This document shows, piece by piece, positions 22,857 through 34,039 of a DNA stretch of 64,000 bases (positions are counted from its first letter, which is position 1; every line of letters begins with the position of its first letter). The DNA is taken from assembly GCF_963169125.1 (NCBI RefSeq), contig NC_084793.1:37536578-37600577 (forward strand), read 5' to 3'. A program made the position numbers and the translations under genes. The stretch comes from Humulus lupulus. Its lineage: Eukaryota; Streptophyta; Magnoliopsida; Rosales; Cannabaceae. Under the pieces are notes generated by a model, which ran no database searches, was not told the origin of the DNA, and was given only the letters and a program-made list of their open reading frames with translations.

Positions 22857-24089
22857 CTAGGGCAAGGTTTTTGAATAACTTTGAAATCGAGCTCATTTTA
22901 TTCCATAACCTCTTGATAAGCCTCAAAATCTTTTTGACCGAGTCTTAAGCCTCTGCTAAACGAATATTCAAATGTTTTTCAATTAAAAAGTCATTATTTT
23001 TATTCAATATAAAATAAGATCTTTTCATTCTTGAACTCTATAAATAGGACCTAATACCCAACCATTTCTTTCATCCTTCAAGCTGAGTTTAGAGCCTTCA
23101 AGCAGCTAGGTTTACTTTAGAGTGTTAAACACTTGAGTTGGGGTTATAAGCTTTATCATCTTAAGCTTATTAAACACTTGGGAAGTAAGGTTAATAGTGT
23201 GTATTTTGATATCGAGGTGTAGTTCGGTTATAGTGCATTCAAAGGTATTCCTATTCCTAGTTCATTTCTGTATGTTTCATTAGTTTTTATAGTTTTTCTC
23301 TACTCAAATCCTAACAAAATATTTTCAATTCTTAGTTAGGCATCTAAGTTCTTTGAACTTGAGGTTTCTTTTCGGTAAGTATCTTCTCGGTGGTTTAGAC
23401 TCATTTCTTTTCATCTCTTTCTTTTAGAAATACTCACATTCTTCTTGTTGGTATTAGGAGTGTTCCAAAATCCCGTCCTTGTTCTCACATCCCGGTATTT
23501 GGTAAGGAAAATAGGATAGTTTCTATATGCTATGTGTTATGTTTATGTATAATGCATGATATGTTTTTATATGTTATGATATATATGTTTTGGGGCTTAT
23601 AGTTGCTTACATAGCAAACCCCAACACTTTTATATTCTTGGGGCTTATAGTTGCTTAGCTAGCAAACCTCATTGTATTTTGGGCTTATAGTTGCTTAGTT
23701 AGCAAACCCCAATGATTACCATGTACATGGATTAGAATTGTGATGTATGTTATAGTATATGTTATAGTTTATAGTTTATGTTTATGTTTATGTTTCATGC
23801 GTTTAGTAGATTTTCCTTGCTGGGCATTAGGCTCATTCCTTTATTTTATATGTGCAGGAAAATAATTATGGCGGCGGAAAGATTCTTGGCGGCTTGAGAT
23901 TGTGTATTGAGGGATGTTATCCTTAAATTTGAAAATGATGATGTGGCAATAAAATTGACATGTGGCATGGATTAGTTGGGTGATCTGGCTTAGCAGTAGC
24001 CCAATGCATCAGTGAAGAGTTTGGACTGCTTGAGAGATGTCATAACCAAGCCAAATGCACCCGAGGGGAATACTTGGGCTAAGGTGTGC

Positions 24090-24680
24090 CCGGTCGGACC
24101 TTGTTCCAAGGATGGCATTCCAAGTGATTGTCTCGAACCCTAGTCTGAGGAGTGTCCAAGTGATTGGCTCGGACCCTAGTCCGAGGAATGCCCCAAGTGA
24201 TGGGCTCGGACCCTAGTCCAAGGAGAGGCCACAAGTGATTGGCTCGGACCCTAGTCCAAGGAAAGGCCACAAGTGATTGGCTCAGACCTTAGTCCGAGGA
24301 GAGGCCACAAGTGATTGGCTCAGACCTTAGTCCGAGGAGAGGCCACAAGTGATTGGCTCGGACCCTAGTCCGAGGAGAGGCCACAAGTGATTGGCTCATA
24401 CCCTAGTCCGAGGAGTGCCCTAAGAGATGGGCTCGGACCCATGTCCGAGGAGAGCCAAGGAGAGTGTGGCTCGGACCTTGGTCCGAGGAGAGCCAAGGAG
24501 AGTGTAGCTCGGACCTTGGTCCAAGGAGAGCCCAAAAGATGTGTGGCTCGGACCTTAGTCCGAGGAGGGCCAAAAGATGTGGCTTGGACCTTAGTCCGAG
24601 GAGAGCCAAGGAAGGTGTGGCTCGGACCTTGATCTGAGGAGAACCAAGGAGGGTGTGGTCGGATCTTGGTCCGAGGAGAG
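24090..24680. repeat. hairpin tandem array in the 5' LTR (TCGGAC ... GTCCGA)
   Basis: About 16 units of 34-39 bp. Each holds an inverted pair such as CTCGGACCCTAGTCCGAGGA, in which CTCGGAC and GTCCGAG pair across a 3-4-base loop. Two linker types occur: AGGCCACAAGTGATTGG in the first half and AGAGCCAAGGAGAGTGTGG in the second, so there are two subfamilies. The 3' LTR array (35724-36380) is longer by about 72 bp, which accounts for the whole LTR length difference. Several long open frames run through the array on both strands and are repeat artefacts. Confidence 0.9.
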
Positions 24681-24937
24681 TAAGGGGTATGGTCCATATG
24701 CATGTGTCCAGCATGCATATGTCCGATCAGAAGAAGATATTCATCAAACAAATGGACCAGACTACGTCAAATTCCCAGAAACGGCTTCAGCAAGAATCGA
24801 TCTGGGCATCGCGGGAATCTATCATTCCTCACTCAAATTGAGGAATCTGTTGTATTTTGAATTTTTTGTGTAATTTAAATATTATATAAATAATAGAATA
24901 TCCCGATCCTAGGGGAATATCAGTTTAGGATCCCAAG

Positions 24938-24951
24938 CCTATAAATAGAGG
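24938..24951 (+). promoter_or_regulatory. TATA box of the Tat-type 5' LTR
   Basis: CCTATAAATAGAGG is identical in the 3' LTR (36640-36653). It lies about 260 bp downstream of the hairpin array, so the array sits in U3. Confidence 0.75.
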
Positions 24952-25341
24952 GTGAATGGGATCAGAAAAGGACTTTTGGCAATTTGAGATTTGGTCTGAG
25001 TTCTAGAGAGAGAAAGTACGTTTTCCTTGAGAGAGAACCCTTTTTGTATTCCTGAAAATTTACACTGAAGAAACTCAGTTGACACTGGTTCATCTGATCT
25101 TGAGTGTAGATAAAGTAATAAAATCTCTAAGTTGATTAGGCTATTACCGACTGAACGGGGCTGAACCATTATAAAATCTTGTGTGTTATTTACTTTTCTT
25201 GATTAAACTGTCTGTGTCGTTTAAATTCTCTTGAAGGTTTGTCGTTTTTGACGTTCTCACGTCGTTGGCTAAAAACACAGTCAACATTTTGGTGCTTTCA
25301 TTGAGAGCCTGAAGAGAAGAACAGACAGTCCCTGAAACAAT

Positions 25342-27171
25342 ATGGCGCCTAAGAACACCACTGCAACCTCCAAGAAGACGGGTTCCTTTAAGGAGCATGC
25401 TAGATCGGAAGGTCCCAGCGTTCAAGATCGTGAAACTGAGCCTAGAGTCGTGCTCGAGGATGTAGCTCCAGAAGTTGAAGAGCTCCAGGAGGCCATGAGC
25501 GCATTCCAGGAGGAGATGGCTCAGTTCAACGCCAGGCAGGAGGCATTTGCTGAGGAAATGGCTAGGCAGAATGTCGCATTCGAGCAGCAGAAACGGGAGA
25601 TGGACGCTAGGAGTGAGGAGATCCGTCGACAGCAGGAGGAGGCCGACAGGCGACATCGCGAAGCTGCACTAGCTCTTGAGGCAGCTACGCAACTGACCCG
25701 AGCCAATGCCCAGGCGGCACCTGGAGTGGCAGCCACCCCAGAGGCAAGGACCACAGAAGCTGGTCGTAAGAAAACTGATAGACCAGGCAGGGGTGGTGGT
25801 AACCCACCTGGTCATGAGGAGGATGGAGTCCGATCATGCACTGCCTCAACTCAAAAGGGGAACTCCAAAACCCCCTCAAAGAGTCACCGATCAGAGACTT
25901 CCAGGTCAGGGAGTCATAAGTCAGGCAGTAAGAAAACACCTTCTGAGCAGGAGCACAATAGAGCTCCTCGTGGCAATGAGACTTCCCACTTCAAATATGG
26001 GCATGGGCGTGATGAAGCTGACAGTCATCACACCAACCGTTCGAAGGAGAAGAATAATAACCAACGAGGAGGAGAGGATCGACCAGCTCAAACAGGAAAG
26101 CCACCACGACATCCCAACCAGCGCAATGGCAAGGAGCACGCTCCACCCAGCAGACCTTCCGAGAAGACTCGGAGTACGGTGTTCGACCGGTTGGGAAAGA
26201 ACACTGCTCAGAAGGACCTGAGGGACGTCATTGATGATAGAAGGAGGACCGGCCCGGTTGAAGGGCAAGAGCCAATCCGTCCTACCAGTCGAGTAGAAAT
26301 ACTCGATGATGGTTTGCCGGATAGGAGTGCCCGACCAGGCGGTCCCGAAAGTGAGTCCCCAGCAGTGGCCCCAGGCATCCAAGCCCAGCTTGATGCTTTG
26401 ACAGCGGTAGTCCAGAGTTTGTCAAAACAACCAGCTGCGAATTATCCGGTAGACCACAGGAGTGGTAGCCCTTTTTGTGCTCGAATTAGAGCAGCTCAAC
26501 CACCAAAGAAATATAAAGCACCGGTACTGCCAGTTTATACAGAAAAGGCAGACCCGGTAAGACACGTTGGGAAATTTGAAGATCAGATGGAGCTGCTCGG
26601 GGTGAGTGATGACTACCGCTGCAGAGGCTTCCCCACCACGTTGTCAGACACTGCCCAGGAGTGGTACTGGAAATTCAAACCAGACTCCATCACCTCTTGG
26701 GAGAGTTTTAGGAAGGAGTTTTGTAGGCAGTTTAGTACTGCCCGAACCCCTCCTGTTTATGCCAATCACTTGGTGGATATTAGGCAGGGTAAAGATGAGT
26801 CCCTCAAGAACTACATTCAAAGATTCATGAGAGAAGCTAACCGAGCTACCGCGGTTGGAGATGAGGGGAAGATGGTGGCAATCTCTTCCAGTATTATCTA
26901 TCGAAGTCCTTTGTGGGACAGCATCCATCGCCATCCAATTTCAACTTTACAGCAGTTTTTAGACCGGGCAGATAAGTATATGAAGTTGGACGATGCAATT
27001 GAGAAGGGAGAAAATGGATTGAATAATCCAAGCGGGTCAAATGATCCCCCCAAGAATGGTGGGAATGATCAGAATGGCGGTAAGAAACGTGGGAATAACG
27101 GATCTGACCGCCACAATGAGAAGAAGGCTAAGTCGGGACCAAACGACAAGCCAACGAAGTATGAACCTTGA
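25342..27171 (+). CDS. gag: Tat-type gag polyprotein
   Basis: An open frame of 609 codons starting at the first ATG after the 5' LTR (MAPKNTTATSKK). Residues about 40-125 form a long charged coiled coil (EEMAQFNARQEAFAEEMARQ and following). Residues 130-370 are low-complexity and rich in Lys, Arg, Ser, Pro and His. Residues about 385-560 are the retrotransposon gag core, with VRHVGKFEDQMELLG, a WYWKF block and the SITSWESFRKEFCRQF block typical of Gypsy capsid. It would form the cytoplasmic virus-like particle that packages element RNA. A TGA at 27169-27171 ends it before the zinc knuckle, and downstream sequence continues in the same frame, so the stop is a mutation rather than the natural end. 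Confidence 0.88.
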   Translation: MAPKNTTATSKKTGSFKEHARSEGPSVQDRETEPRVVLEDVAPEVEELQEAMSAFQEEMAQFNARQEAFAEEMARQNVAFEQQKREMDARSEEIRRQQEEADRRHREAALALEAATQLTRANAQAAPGVAATPEARTTEAGRKKTDRPGRGGGNPPGHEEDGVRSCTASTQKGNSKTPSKSHRSETSRSGSHKSGSKKTPSEQEHNRAPRGNETSHFKYGHGRDEADSHHTNRSKEKNNNQRGGEDRPAQTGKPPRHPNQRNGKEHAPPSRPSEKTRSTVFDRLGKNTAQKDLRDVIDDRRRTGPVEGQEPIRPTSRVEILDDGLPDRSARPGGPESESPAVAPGIQAQLDALTAVVQSLSKQPAANYPVDHRSGSPFCARIRAAQPPKKYKAPVLPVYTEKADPVRHVGKFEDQMELLGVSDDYRCRGFPTTLSDTAQEWYWKFKPDSITSWESFRKEFCRQFSTARTPPVYANHLVDIRQGKDESLKNYIQRFMREANRATAVGDEGKMVAISSSIIYRSPLWDSIHRHPISTLQQFLDRADKYMKLDDAIEKGENGLNNPSGSNDPPKNGGNDQNGGKKRGNNGSDRHNEKKAKSGPNDKPTKYEP

Positions 27172-28521
27172 TTTACCAACTACACCACTCTATCGGCGAG
27201 CCGAGCAGAGATCTATTTGGCTAGTCATCAAGAGGTCCCTTACCAGAAACCCCCACCAATCAAGAAGGAGATGAGTAAAAGAGATATGAACAAATTCTGT
27301 CGCTTCCATGGAGACTATGGTCATGACACGAATGAGTGTAGTCATCTCAAAGATGAGATAGAGTTCCTCCTCCAGTCGGGGAAGCTAAAAAAGTACCGAG
27401 CGGAGAAGACCCAAGGAGAGGGGAGCAACAATAATCCTGGGTTCAAGCGGCAACGGTCCCCACCTTTGCAACCTGAACCTATGGACTTCATACTAGATAC
27501 TATATGTGGAGGACCACATCTTGCTGGAGACAGCAACAAGGCGAGGGAGAGGTATGCTCGCACCCTTCGTCATGAGTTGGGTGCGGCATCCACCTTCGAA
27601 GTTATGACAGTGGAGGAGCGACCAACAAAGAACCAAAGATATGAAAGTGAGTCCCTCACTTTCACTGAAGAAGATGCTAAACACGTGAGGTATCCTCACA
27701 ATGACCCTCTTGTTGTGACAGTCCAAATTACTAATATGAAGGTGAAGAGGTGTCTAGTAGATACAGGGAGCTCTGTAAACATTATCTATAAGTCCTCCTT
27801 CGAGAAAATGAAGCTATCTGTCAATGACTTGAAGCTGTGCTCTCAAGTCATTTATGGTTTTACTGGAGAAGGATTGTCACCAGCTGGGACAATCAAGTTA
27901 CCAGTCACGACGGGGGAAGCTCCCAAGCATGAAACCTTAATGACTGAGTTTTTGATTGTTGACTGCCCGGCCGCCTACAATGTGGTTATTGGTCGACCAC
28001 TACTCACCAACTTGCATTCGGTAGTTTCAATCTGGCACCTTTCCATGAAATTCCCGACCAGTGCTGGCATAGGCTGTGTCCAAGGAGACCAAAGGGAGGC
28101 TAGGGAGTGCTATAATGCCTCGGTAGCCAAGGCGAAGAAAGGGGCCAAGGAGAACAACATGATTGTATGTGTTGAGAGAGAGGAGGTAGACAAGATGGAT
28201 GTAGACCAGAGTCTTGCAGTAGTGACCGATGAAGAGATGTTAGAGGAGTGTGGCCAGGAGAGCACTCTTGGTTTAGAAGAGCAGAAGACCCCATCCAGTG
28301 ATGAAGTCACCAAATAGGGCGTTGCCCAAAGCGAGGGAAGGGACTTTGATCCTCACTTTGGGGATTATGAAAGTGATGTAGGACCGTCCGAGGAGTTAGA
28401 GGAGGTCCTTATAGATGAAAATGACCCAACGAGAGGGGTCAAAATTGGGAAAAAGTTGAAAGCAGAGGTGAGAGCACAGCTGATAGAATTCTTGCGAAGA
28501 AATCAAGATGTCTTCGCCTAG
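27172..28521 (+). pseudogene. Tat-type zinc knuckle and aspartic protease
   Basis: The same frame as gag continues after its stop. FCRFHGDYGHDTNECSHL (27295-27348) is the zinc-binding box of gag, with C-x2-H-x4-H-x4-C spacing. The protease follows, with active-site CLVDTGSSVNIIY (27751-27789) and a second conserved block AYNVVIGRPLL near 27976-28008. It would cut the polyprotein during particle maturation. An in-frame TAG at 28315-28317 and another at 28519-28521 separate it from reverse transcriptase. The linker between them is acidic. Confidence 0.85.
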
Positions 28522-29889
28522 TCTCACAAGGATATGGTGGGTATTTCACCAACTGTGATCAGCCATGTGCTCAACGTGGATGAAAGTTATCCAGCGGTGC
28601 AGCAGAAGAGGAGATTGCTTGACAAGGATCGAGCAAAGGCACTTAAGGAGGAGGTAGAGCGGCTAAAGGAGAATGGGTTTATCAGAGAGGCATACTACCC
28701 TGCTTGGGTGTCAAACCCAGTGTTGGTGCCCAAACCCAATGGAAAGTGGAGGACTTGTGTAGATTTTACTGATCTAAACAAAGCATGCCCGAAGGATTGC
28801 TTTCCTTTACCGAGAATAGACCAGTTGGTAGATGCAACCTCTGGTCATGAAACCTTGTCCTTTATGGATGCATATTCGGGGTACAACCAGATCAACATGC
28901 ATCCTCCTGATGAAGAGCATACCAGCTTCCGAATAGATATAGGGCTATACTGCTATAGGGTCATGCCCTTCGGATTGAAGAATGCAGGAGCTACCTATCA
29001 GCGCTTGGTGAATGGTATGTTTCGTGACTTAATCGGCAAGAGCATGGAGGTGTACGTAGACGATATGCTGGTGAAGTCAATGGAAGCTGAAGGGCATGTG
29101 CGAGACTTAGAGGAGTGCTTTGCAATACTAAGGAAGTACAACATGAAGTTAAACCCCCTCAAGTGTTCGTTTGGAGTGGGTTCTGGAAAATTTCTGGGGT
29201 TTATTGTGAACTCCCGAGGAATAGAGGCAAACCCAGAGAAGATCAAGGCCCTCGTTGAAATGAAGTCTCCAGCTAAAATAAAGGATGTGCAAAGCTTGAT
29301 TGGGCGAATTGCAGCTCTAAGCAGGTTCGTTTCGAAATCAACGGACAAGTACGTCCTGTTTTTTAACCTGCTTAGAGGAGGCAAGAAGTTTGAGTGGACT
29401 GCAGAATGTGAACAAGCTTTCCAAGCCATAAAGGAGCATTTGGCCCAACCTCCTGTTCTTTCTAAGCCAGTTGATGGAGAAGACCTATTTCTGTACCTAG
29501 CAGTCACGGAGCATGCTGTTAGTGCTGCCTTAGTACGAGAGGAAGATAGAGTGTAGCACCCGGTGTATTATGTTAGCAAGCGATTGATAGGAGCGGAGTC
29601 CCGGTATCCCATGATCGAGAAGTTGGCTTACTGCTTGGTACTTGCATCACGAAAATTGCGGCCATACTTCCAAGCACACCCCATTAAGGTCCTTACTGAC
29701 CAGCCTCTACGCCAAGTCTTACAGAAGCCGGAGTCGTCTGGTCGGCTACTTAAATGGGCGGTTGAGCTAGGCCAATTTGAAATCAAGTACCAGCCGAGGA
29801 CTGCTATTAAAGGTCAAGCTTTGGCAGATTTCATCGCTGAATGTACCGGAATCACTGATGTTCTCGACCAGCAAGAGAGTGTAACTGGG
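28522..29889 (+). pseudogene. Tat-type reverse transcriptase and first RNase H
   Basis: Reverse transcriptase blocks are clear. They include RLKENGFIREAYYPAWVSNP, KWRTCVDFTDLNKACPKD, SFMDAYSGYNQI, the VMPFGLKNAGATYQRLVN block, and the catalytic YVDD at 29053-29064. The connection and first RNase H follow (YYVSKRLIGAESRYPMIEKL), with degenerate catalytic positions, as is usual where a second RNase H exists. It would copy element RNA into DNA in the particle. An in-frame TAG at 29554-29556 lies in RNase H and another at 29890-29892 after it, so no full-length enzyme could be made. Confidence 0.9.
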
Positions 29890-29892
29890 TAG

Positions 29893-30604
29893 AAAGAAGA
29901 AATCCCTACTTGGCAACTTTTTGTTGATGGGTCGTCGAATGAGCATCATTCAGGAGCTGGGATTATATTAGTCACACTAGAGAAGCACCGAATTCATTGT
30001 GCACTGAGATTCAGATTTAGTGCTTCTAACAATGAGGCGGAATATGAGGCCCTCCTAGCAGGCTTGTGACTGGCTAGAGATGTACGTGCCCGGTCGGTGG
30101 AAATAAATAGCGATTCCCAATTGGTGGTCTACCAAGTATTGGGGGAATACCAGGCAAGGGGCCTACGCATGGTGGCATACTTGAACAAGACCAAAGATCT
30201 GCTGGCACAGTTCAAGGAGTATACCATCAAGCTAGTACCACGGGAGCATAATTCTAATGCAGATGCTCTAGCAAAGCTTGCTAGTGCAAAAGATGCCGAA
30301 ACTCTGAATATAGTACCAGTAGAATACTTGGCGGAGCCAAGCATTGATAATCAAGAGGCCATGCCGATCACGGTAGTCGACACCTGGATGACTCCCATCA
30401 TTGCTTCTCTTGAGCAAGGGACCCTCCCAGTAGAACGTAATGAAGCAAGGAAGATTATGAGGCAAGCTGCTAGGTACACCATGGTGGATGGGGTGTTGTA
30501 TAGAAGAGGGTATTCCTTACCTCTACTCAGGTGCATAACACCCGACCAGTCAAAGAGTTTATTAGCTGAGGTGCATGAAGGGTTTTGTGGAGATCATACT
30601 GGGG
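29893..30604 (+). pseudogene. second (Tat-specific) RNase H domain
   Basis: Same frame as reverse transcriptase. It begins with TWQLFVDGSSNEHHSGAG and has RNase H-fold acidic positions: the D of VDGSS, the E of NNEAEYEALLAG, the D of INSDSQLVV and the D of NADALAKLASA. A separate RNase H between reverse transcriptase and integrase is known from the Tat lineage and supports the classification. A TGA at 30067-30069 interrupts it. At about 30602-30606, in a run of Gs, the frame shifts into the integrase frame. Confidence 0.8.
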
Positions 30605-31612
30605 GCAGAGTCTATCTAAAAAGATCTTGAGGCAAGGATTTTTCTTGCCTACCATGAACGAGGACTCTATGGAATACGTGAGGAGGTGTGACAAATGCCA
30701 AAGATTTTCTAAAGTGCCCAGAGCGCCCCCAAATGTCTTGAAGCAAATGCAAAGTCCATGGCCTTTTGTAGTGTGGGGTATTGATCTGATTGGGAAGTTG
30801 CCCAAAGGAAAAGGAGGAGTACAGTTTGCAGTGGTGGCAGTAGATTATTTCACTAAGTGGACTGAGGCCGAACCATTAGCCACAATCACATCGAAGAAAG
30901 TGTTGGACTTTGTGGTTAAGAACATAATATGTCGCTATGGTCTACCTAAAAAGATAGTGTCAGACAACGGCACCCAATTTGACAGTGACATATTTACCGA
31001 TTTTTGCACTCGGCATGGCATCACAAAAAGTTTCTCCTCGGTAGCCCATCCGCAAGCCAATGGGCAGGTTGAAGCGGTAAACAAGACACTGAAGGACACT
31101 CTGAAAAAGACTCTGGAGCGAGCTAAGGGTGCTTGGGCGGAGGAATTACCAGAAGTCCTTTGGTCATATAGGACTACTGCTCGGACAGCAACTGGACATC
31201 CCCATTTTCTTTGGCATATGGGTATGAGGCCATGATACCTGTGGAGATAGACCCCCCATCTCATAGAAGGACCATGTACAACCAAGAGGAGAATCATCAG
31301 TTGCTAGCAGAATCCTTGGACTTCCTCGAGGAGAGAAGAGAGGAGGCAAACCTGAGAGTTGCTGCTCACCAGCAAAAAGTGGCGCGCTACTTCAATTCCA
31401 AAGTGCGAGATCGAAAGTTCCAGGTCGGAGATTTGGTCCTAAGAAAGGTGTTTGTTAGAGACCCAACAACTGGTGTGCTAGGACCAAACTGGGAAGGACC
31501 GTATCAAATTGAGCAAGTCTTGCCACCCGACACCTACAAGTTTGCTCGGTTAAATGGAGAGCTGATCAGGAACTACTGGAATGGCGAGCACTTGAGGAAA
31601 TATTATCAATAA
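30585..31612 (+). pseudogene. Tat-type integrase
   Basis: The HHCC zinc domain is split by the frameshift: the two His lie in HEGFCGDH before it and the two Cys in RRCDKCQRF after it. The catalytic core has GIDLIGKLP, SDNGTQFDSDIF and HPQANGQVEAVNKTLK, supplying the D, D and E residues near 30781, 30962 and 31070. A second frameshift near 31198 moves to the C-terminal domain, which includes LRKVFVRDPTTGVLGPNWEG and ends EHLRKYYQ at the 31610-31612 stop. It would insert the cDNA into the genome. Both shifts inactivate it. Confidence 0.88.
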
Positions 31613-32588
31613 ATACTGCTTGCAGAGTAGTAGCTTTGTATCACGTGCTTAACTTGTTATTTAAGTTTTTTGTTTGTGAACTGGTTATTTGCTACCCAGT
31701 CACATTATTTTGAACAATGTTATTTTGTTTGGAACTCGTTGTTAGACACGTTTTGTCATTTATTATTACGAGTAATAAAAGAGATCACGCGCAGCGTGGT
31801 CGAATCTTGCTACAAATTTTGCATATGTGTTGATTATTCTTGCTTGGCAGTGTTCAACTGTCATTATGATTTGAACAAAACAGGTCTTCTAAAAACTAAG
31901 TGTAAATATATACTGGACAGTGTTCAACTGGTCGGTATCATGTGATGAATGACCAACGTTTAAATAATGTTTTTGTAGTGGTCAACTACTGAAATATGTT
32001 TGTATATTTTATGTGTTTCACGAGTAGTAACTGCTCGGACAAATTCGGTCAAGTAGCAAGTGATCAAGGATTTTTCAACCCTCAATCACTTGGGGGGCAC
32101 ATAGGGTATACTGGTTTGTACTTCAACACAGGCAATAAGAGCACGAACAAAGATATCTATTTTTGGGCTGACTTGTAAATTTGGAAGTCTAAAAAGGCTA
32201 TTAAGCTAACTTGTTTGAAAAAGCTTAAGTAACTTAGAATTTTAAAAAAATTTAAGTTAGAAATAGATATTCGTGTAATAATATAAGTTATGCTCATAAA
32301 AAGTTAGAGCAAGAAGAGCATGAGGAAGTATATTTAGTATGGACTTATGAAATGTTTAGAATTTCTAAGTTAGAAAACTAAATACTCATGTGAAATTTAA
32401 GGCATATAGGAACTTTACTATTCACAATAAAGACTTAAAAGTTTAGAGCTAAGTCAAAAAAGAAAAGTAAAGTGCAAGTGTCAAATTGCTCAATCACACG
32501 AGCAAAAGTATACAAAATAAAACAAACTATGATAAAAACTAGTAAGACTACAACTAGTCATGCAGGTGTGCTCTAGCAGGATGAGGAG
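31613..32588 (+). other. Tat-type 3' region, non-coding
   Basis: About 980 bp downstream of integrase, AT-rich, with no credible reading frame on either strand. It separates pol from the end of the antisense gene. Confidence 0.6.
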
Positions 32589-34039
32589 TCACTGGCGTGC
32601 TACTCTGGTGGGTTGATCAACCCCCTCCTCGGCTTCAGCTGCTCCTCTTGCTCGGAATGATAATGTAGAGGAGGCTGGTGTAGGGCCAGGAGGATTGGCA
32701 GCTTCCTCAGCAGCCCTTGCTTCACATCTAGCAAGCTCCTCTGCCTGAACCTCCTTGGTGAAAAAATCGAGCTTGAGAGGTTTATTCAGTTTCCAGACCT
32801 GATAAAAGCAGTCGAAGCTAGCCTCCTCGTAGCGAGATAAATCAAACTCCTTCTCTTGTTTCAACTCTTCATTCTCGCTGATTAGTCCCTCATTCTCACG
32901 AGCTAACTCCTTATTCTCAAGGGTCAGCTTCTCCAGTTAAGCGGTCAAGGACTGGTTGGTTTGAACTTACTGCTGATTCTCATCAGATAGTCTCCTAAGA
33001 GACTCATTCCATTCAGCCATGGTCTTCTCTGCCTGCTCCAACTTGGATTTGGAGTCTTTTTCTGAGGCAGTTAGAGTCTCTACTTTAGCTTGGGCCTCCA
33101 CCAGTTGATCATTCAGTACCTTGATCAACTCCTTGTAATCAACTGACTGCTGCTGGGCATGACAGAAGGTCATAAGCGTCTGCATGAAAAACAAAAAGTC
33201 ACTACAAAGCATTAACGTAAGTAACAATCTATCTTATGGTGGAGTACTTACGTGTGTCAGCTGAGCAATCCCTCTATCTAGGACAACATCGACACTAAGC
33301 CGAGGAAGAGATTCAAAGCTTTGAATCGTTGATGCATCGCGGAGGGTCTGATCAGCTGATCCCCTGAGCTTGGTATCAGCAGCTCGAAGTGCCTCGCTCG
33401 GGCCTGACGGGCCTGGGGGAGTTAGGCTCGCTGATGGAGGAAGTGATGAAGGAGTTAACGGTGGGAGTGTAGTCGATGCCTAGACCAGGCGCAGTATGCT
33501 CCACCAGGCCTATTGGCTCTCTGGTGAGAGCCCGGGCATATCACGTTCGCCCCACTCAAACCCAAAGCCTCGATGTGTTTGTGGAACGACCCGGGATTAA
33601 GCTTTGAAGCTTGGGCAGTGAACCAGGAAGGTTCTTCTTCTCTCCCCTTCCGTTGCTTTTGAACGGCCAAGTTCTGAATCACGGTGGAAAACTTCTGAGA
33701 GGTTTCTCCTGAAGGAGTTGCAGTGCGGGCGTGACTGCGCTCCACCACCTTCTGCACCGCTCTGCGGGCAACTTGTGGATCTTGGTCCTGGGGAAGTCTG
33801 TTGGATTTCTTCACCCTCATTGTCGACTGTGAATCTTGTTGAAGAAACTGTTCCTCGTGGAGAAGGTACAAGGCTGAGCAGGGAAGGATCCGCTTGAAGC
33901 GACGAAGGCGATCCTTGGGGGTGCAACTGGTGGAAGAGTGTGATGAGGAATCGCTGTTCTGAGGAGTCTCGATTGACTGCGGGATGGATGTGTCGGAGTC
34001 CGTATGGTTGTCACCTCCCCTATAATCAAAGCGATTCAT
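32589..34039 (-). pseudogene. antisense coiled-coil gene of the Tat-type element
   Basis: Read leftward from an ATG at 34039 (MNRFDYRGGDNHTDSDTSIP). The N-terminus is Ser/Thr-rich. After a frame change near 33500, a Pro/Ser-rich stretch leads to LPRLSVDVVLDRGIAQLTH and a donor CAC|GTAAGT at 33253. A short intron ends at a CAG acceptor, and the next exon starts at 33186. That exon is coiled coil (YKELIKVLNDQLVEAQAKVE; ELARENEGLISENEELKQ) and ends in SFDCFYQVWKLNKPLKLDF and AEELARCEARAAEEA. Two TAA codons (32967-32969 and 32938-32940) interrupt it. Antisense ORFs with such a C-terminus are known in Tat/Retand elements. Function is unknown; a structural or regulatory role is only a guess. Confidence 0.65.
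33187..33252 (-). other. candidate intron in the antisense gene
   Basis: GTAAGT donor and TTTTTCATGCAG acceptor on the minus strand delimit a short T-rich segment of about 66 bp. Its removal joins two frames of similar composition without a stop. This supports the antisense strand as a genuine, spliced transcription unit. Confidence 0.45.

Larger units (their letters stand above)
23915..25286 (+). repeat. Tat-type 5' LTR
   Basis: 1372 bp with a hairpin-repeat array at 24090-24680 and a TATA box CCTATAAATAGAGG at 24938-24951. The remaining U3/R/U5 runs to CAGTCAACA. It is followed by TTTTGGTGCTTTCATTGAG, where the primer-binding site should be; the tRNA is not identified. Confidence 0.92.

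Noticed and set aside
24090..24680. Regularly spaced hairpin repeats that superficially resemble a CRISPR array.
   Set aside because: Units are contiguous tandem repeats without unique spacers, duplicated in two LTRs of a plant retrotransposon.
24365..24751. Long overlapping reading frames on both strands in the LTR array (also 36019-36543).
   Set aside because: They arise from a tandem repeat without stops, with several frames open at once and Leu-Gly-Pro-Arg-Ser type repetition. No start context or known protein.
31670..31945. 91-codon frame downstream of the Tat integrase.
   Set aside because: AT-rich, no known motif, and outside the usual Tat coding layout.
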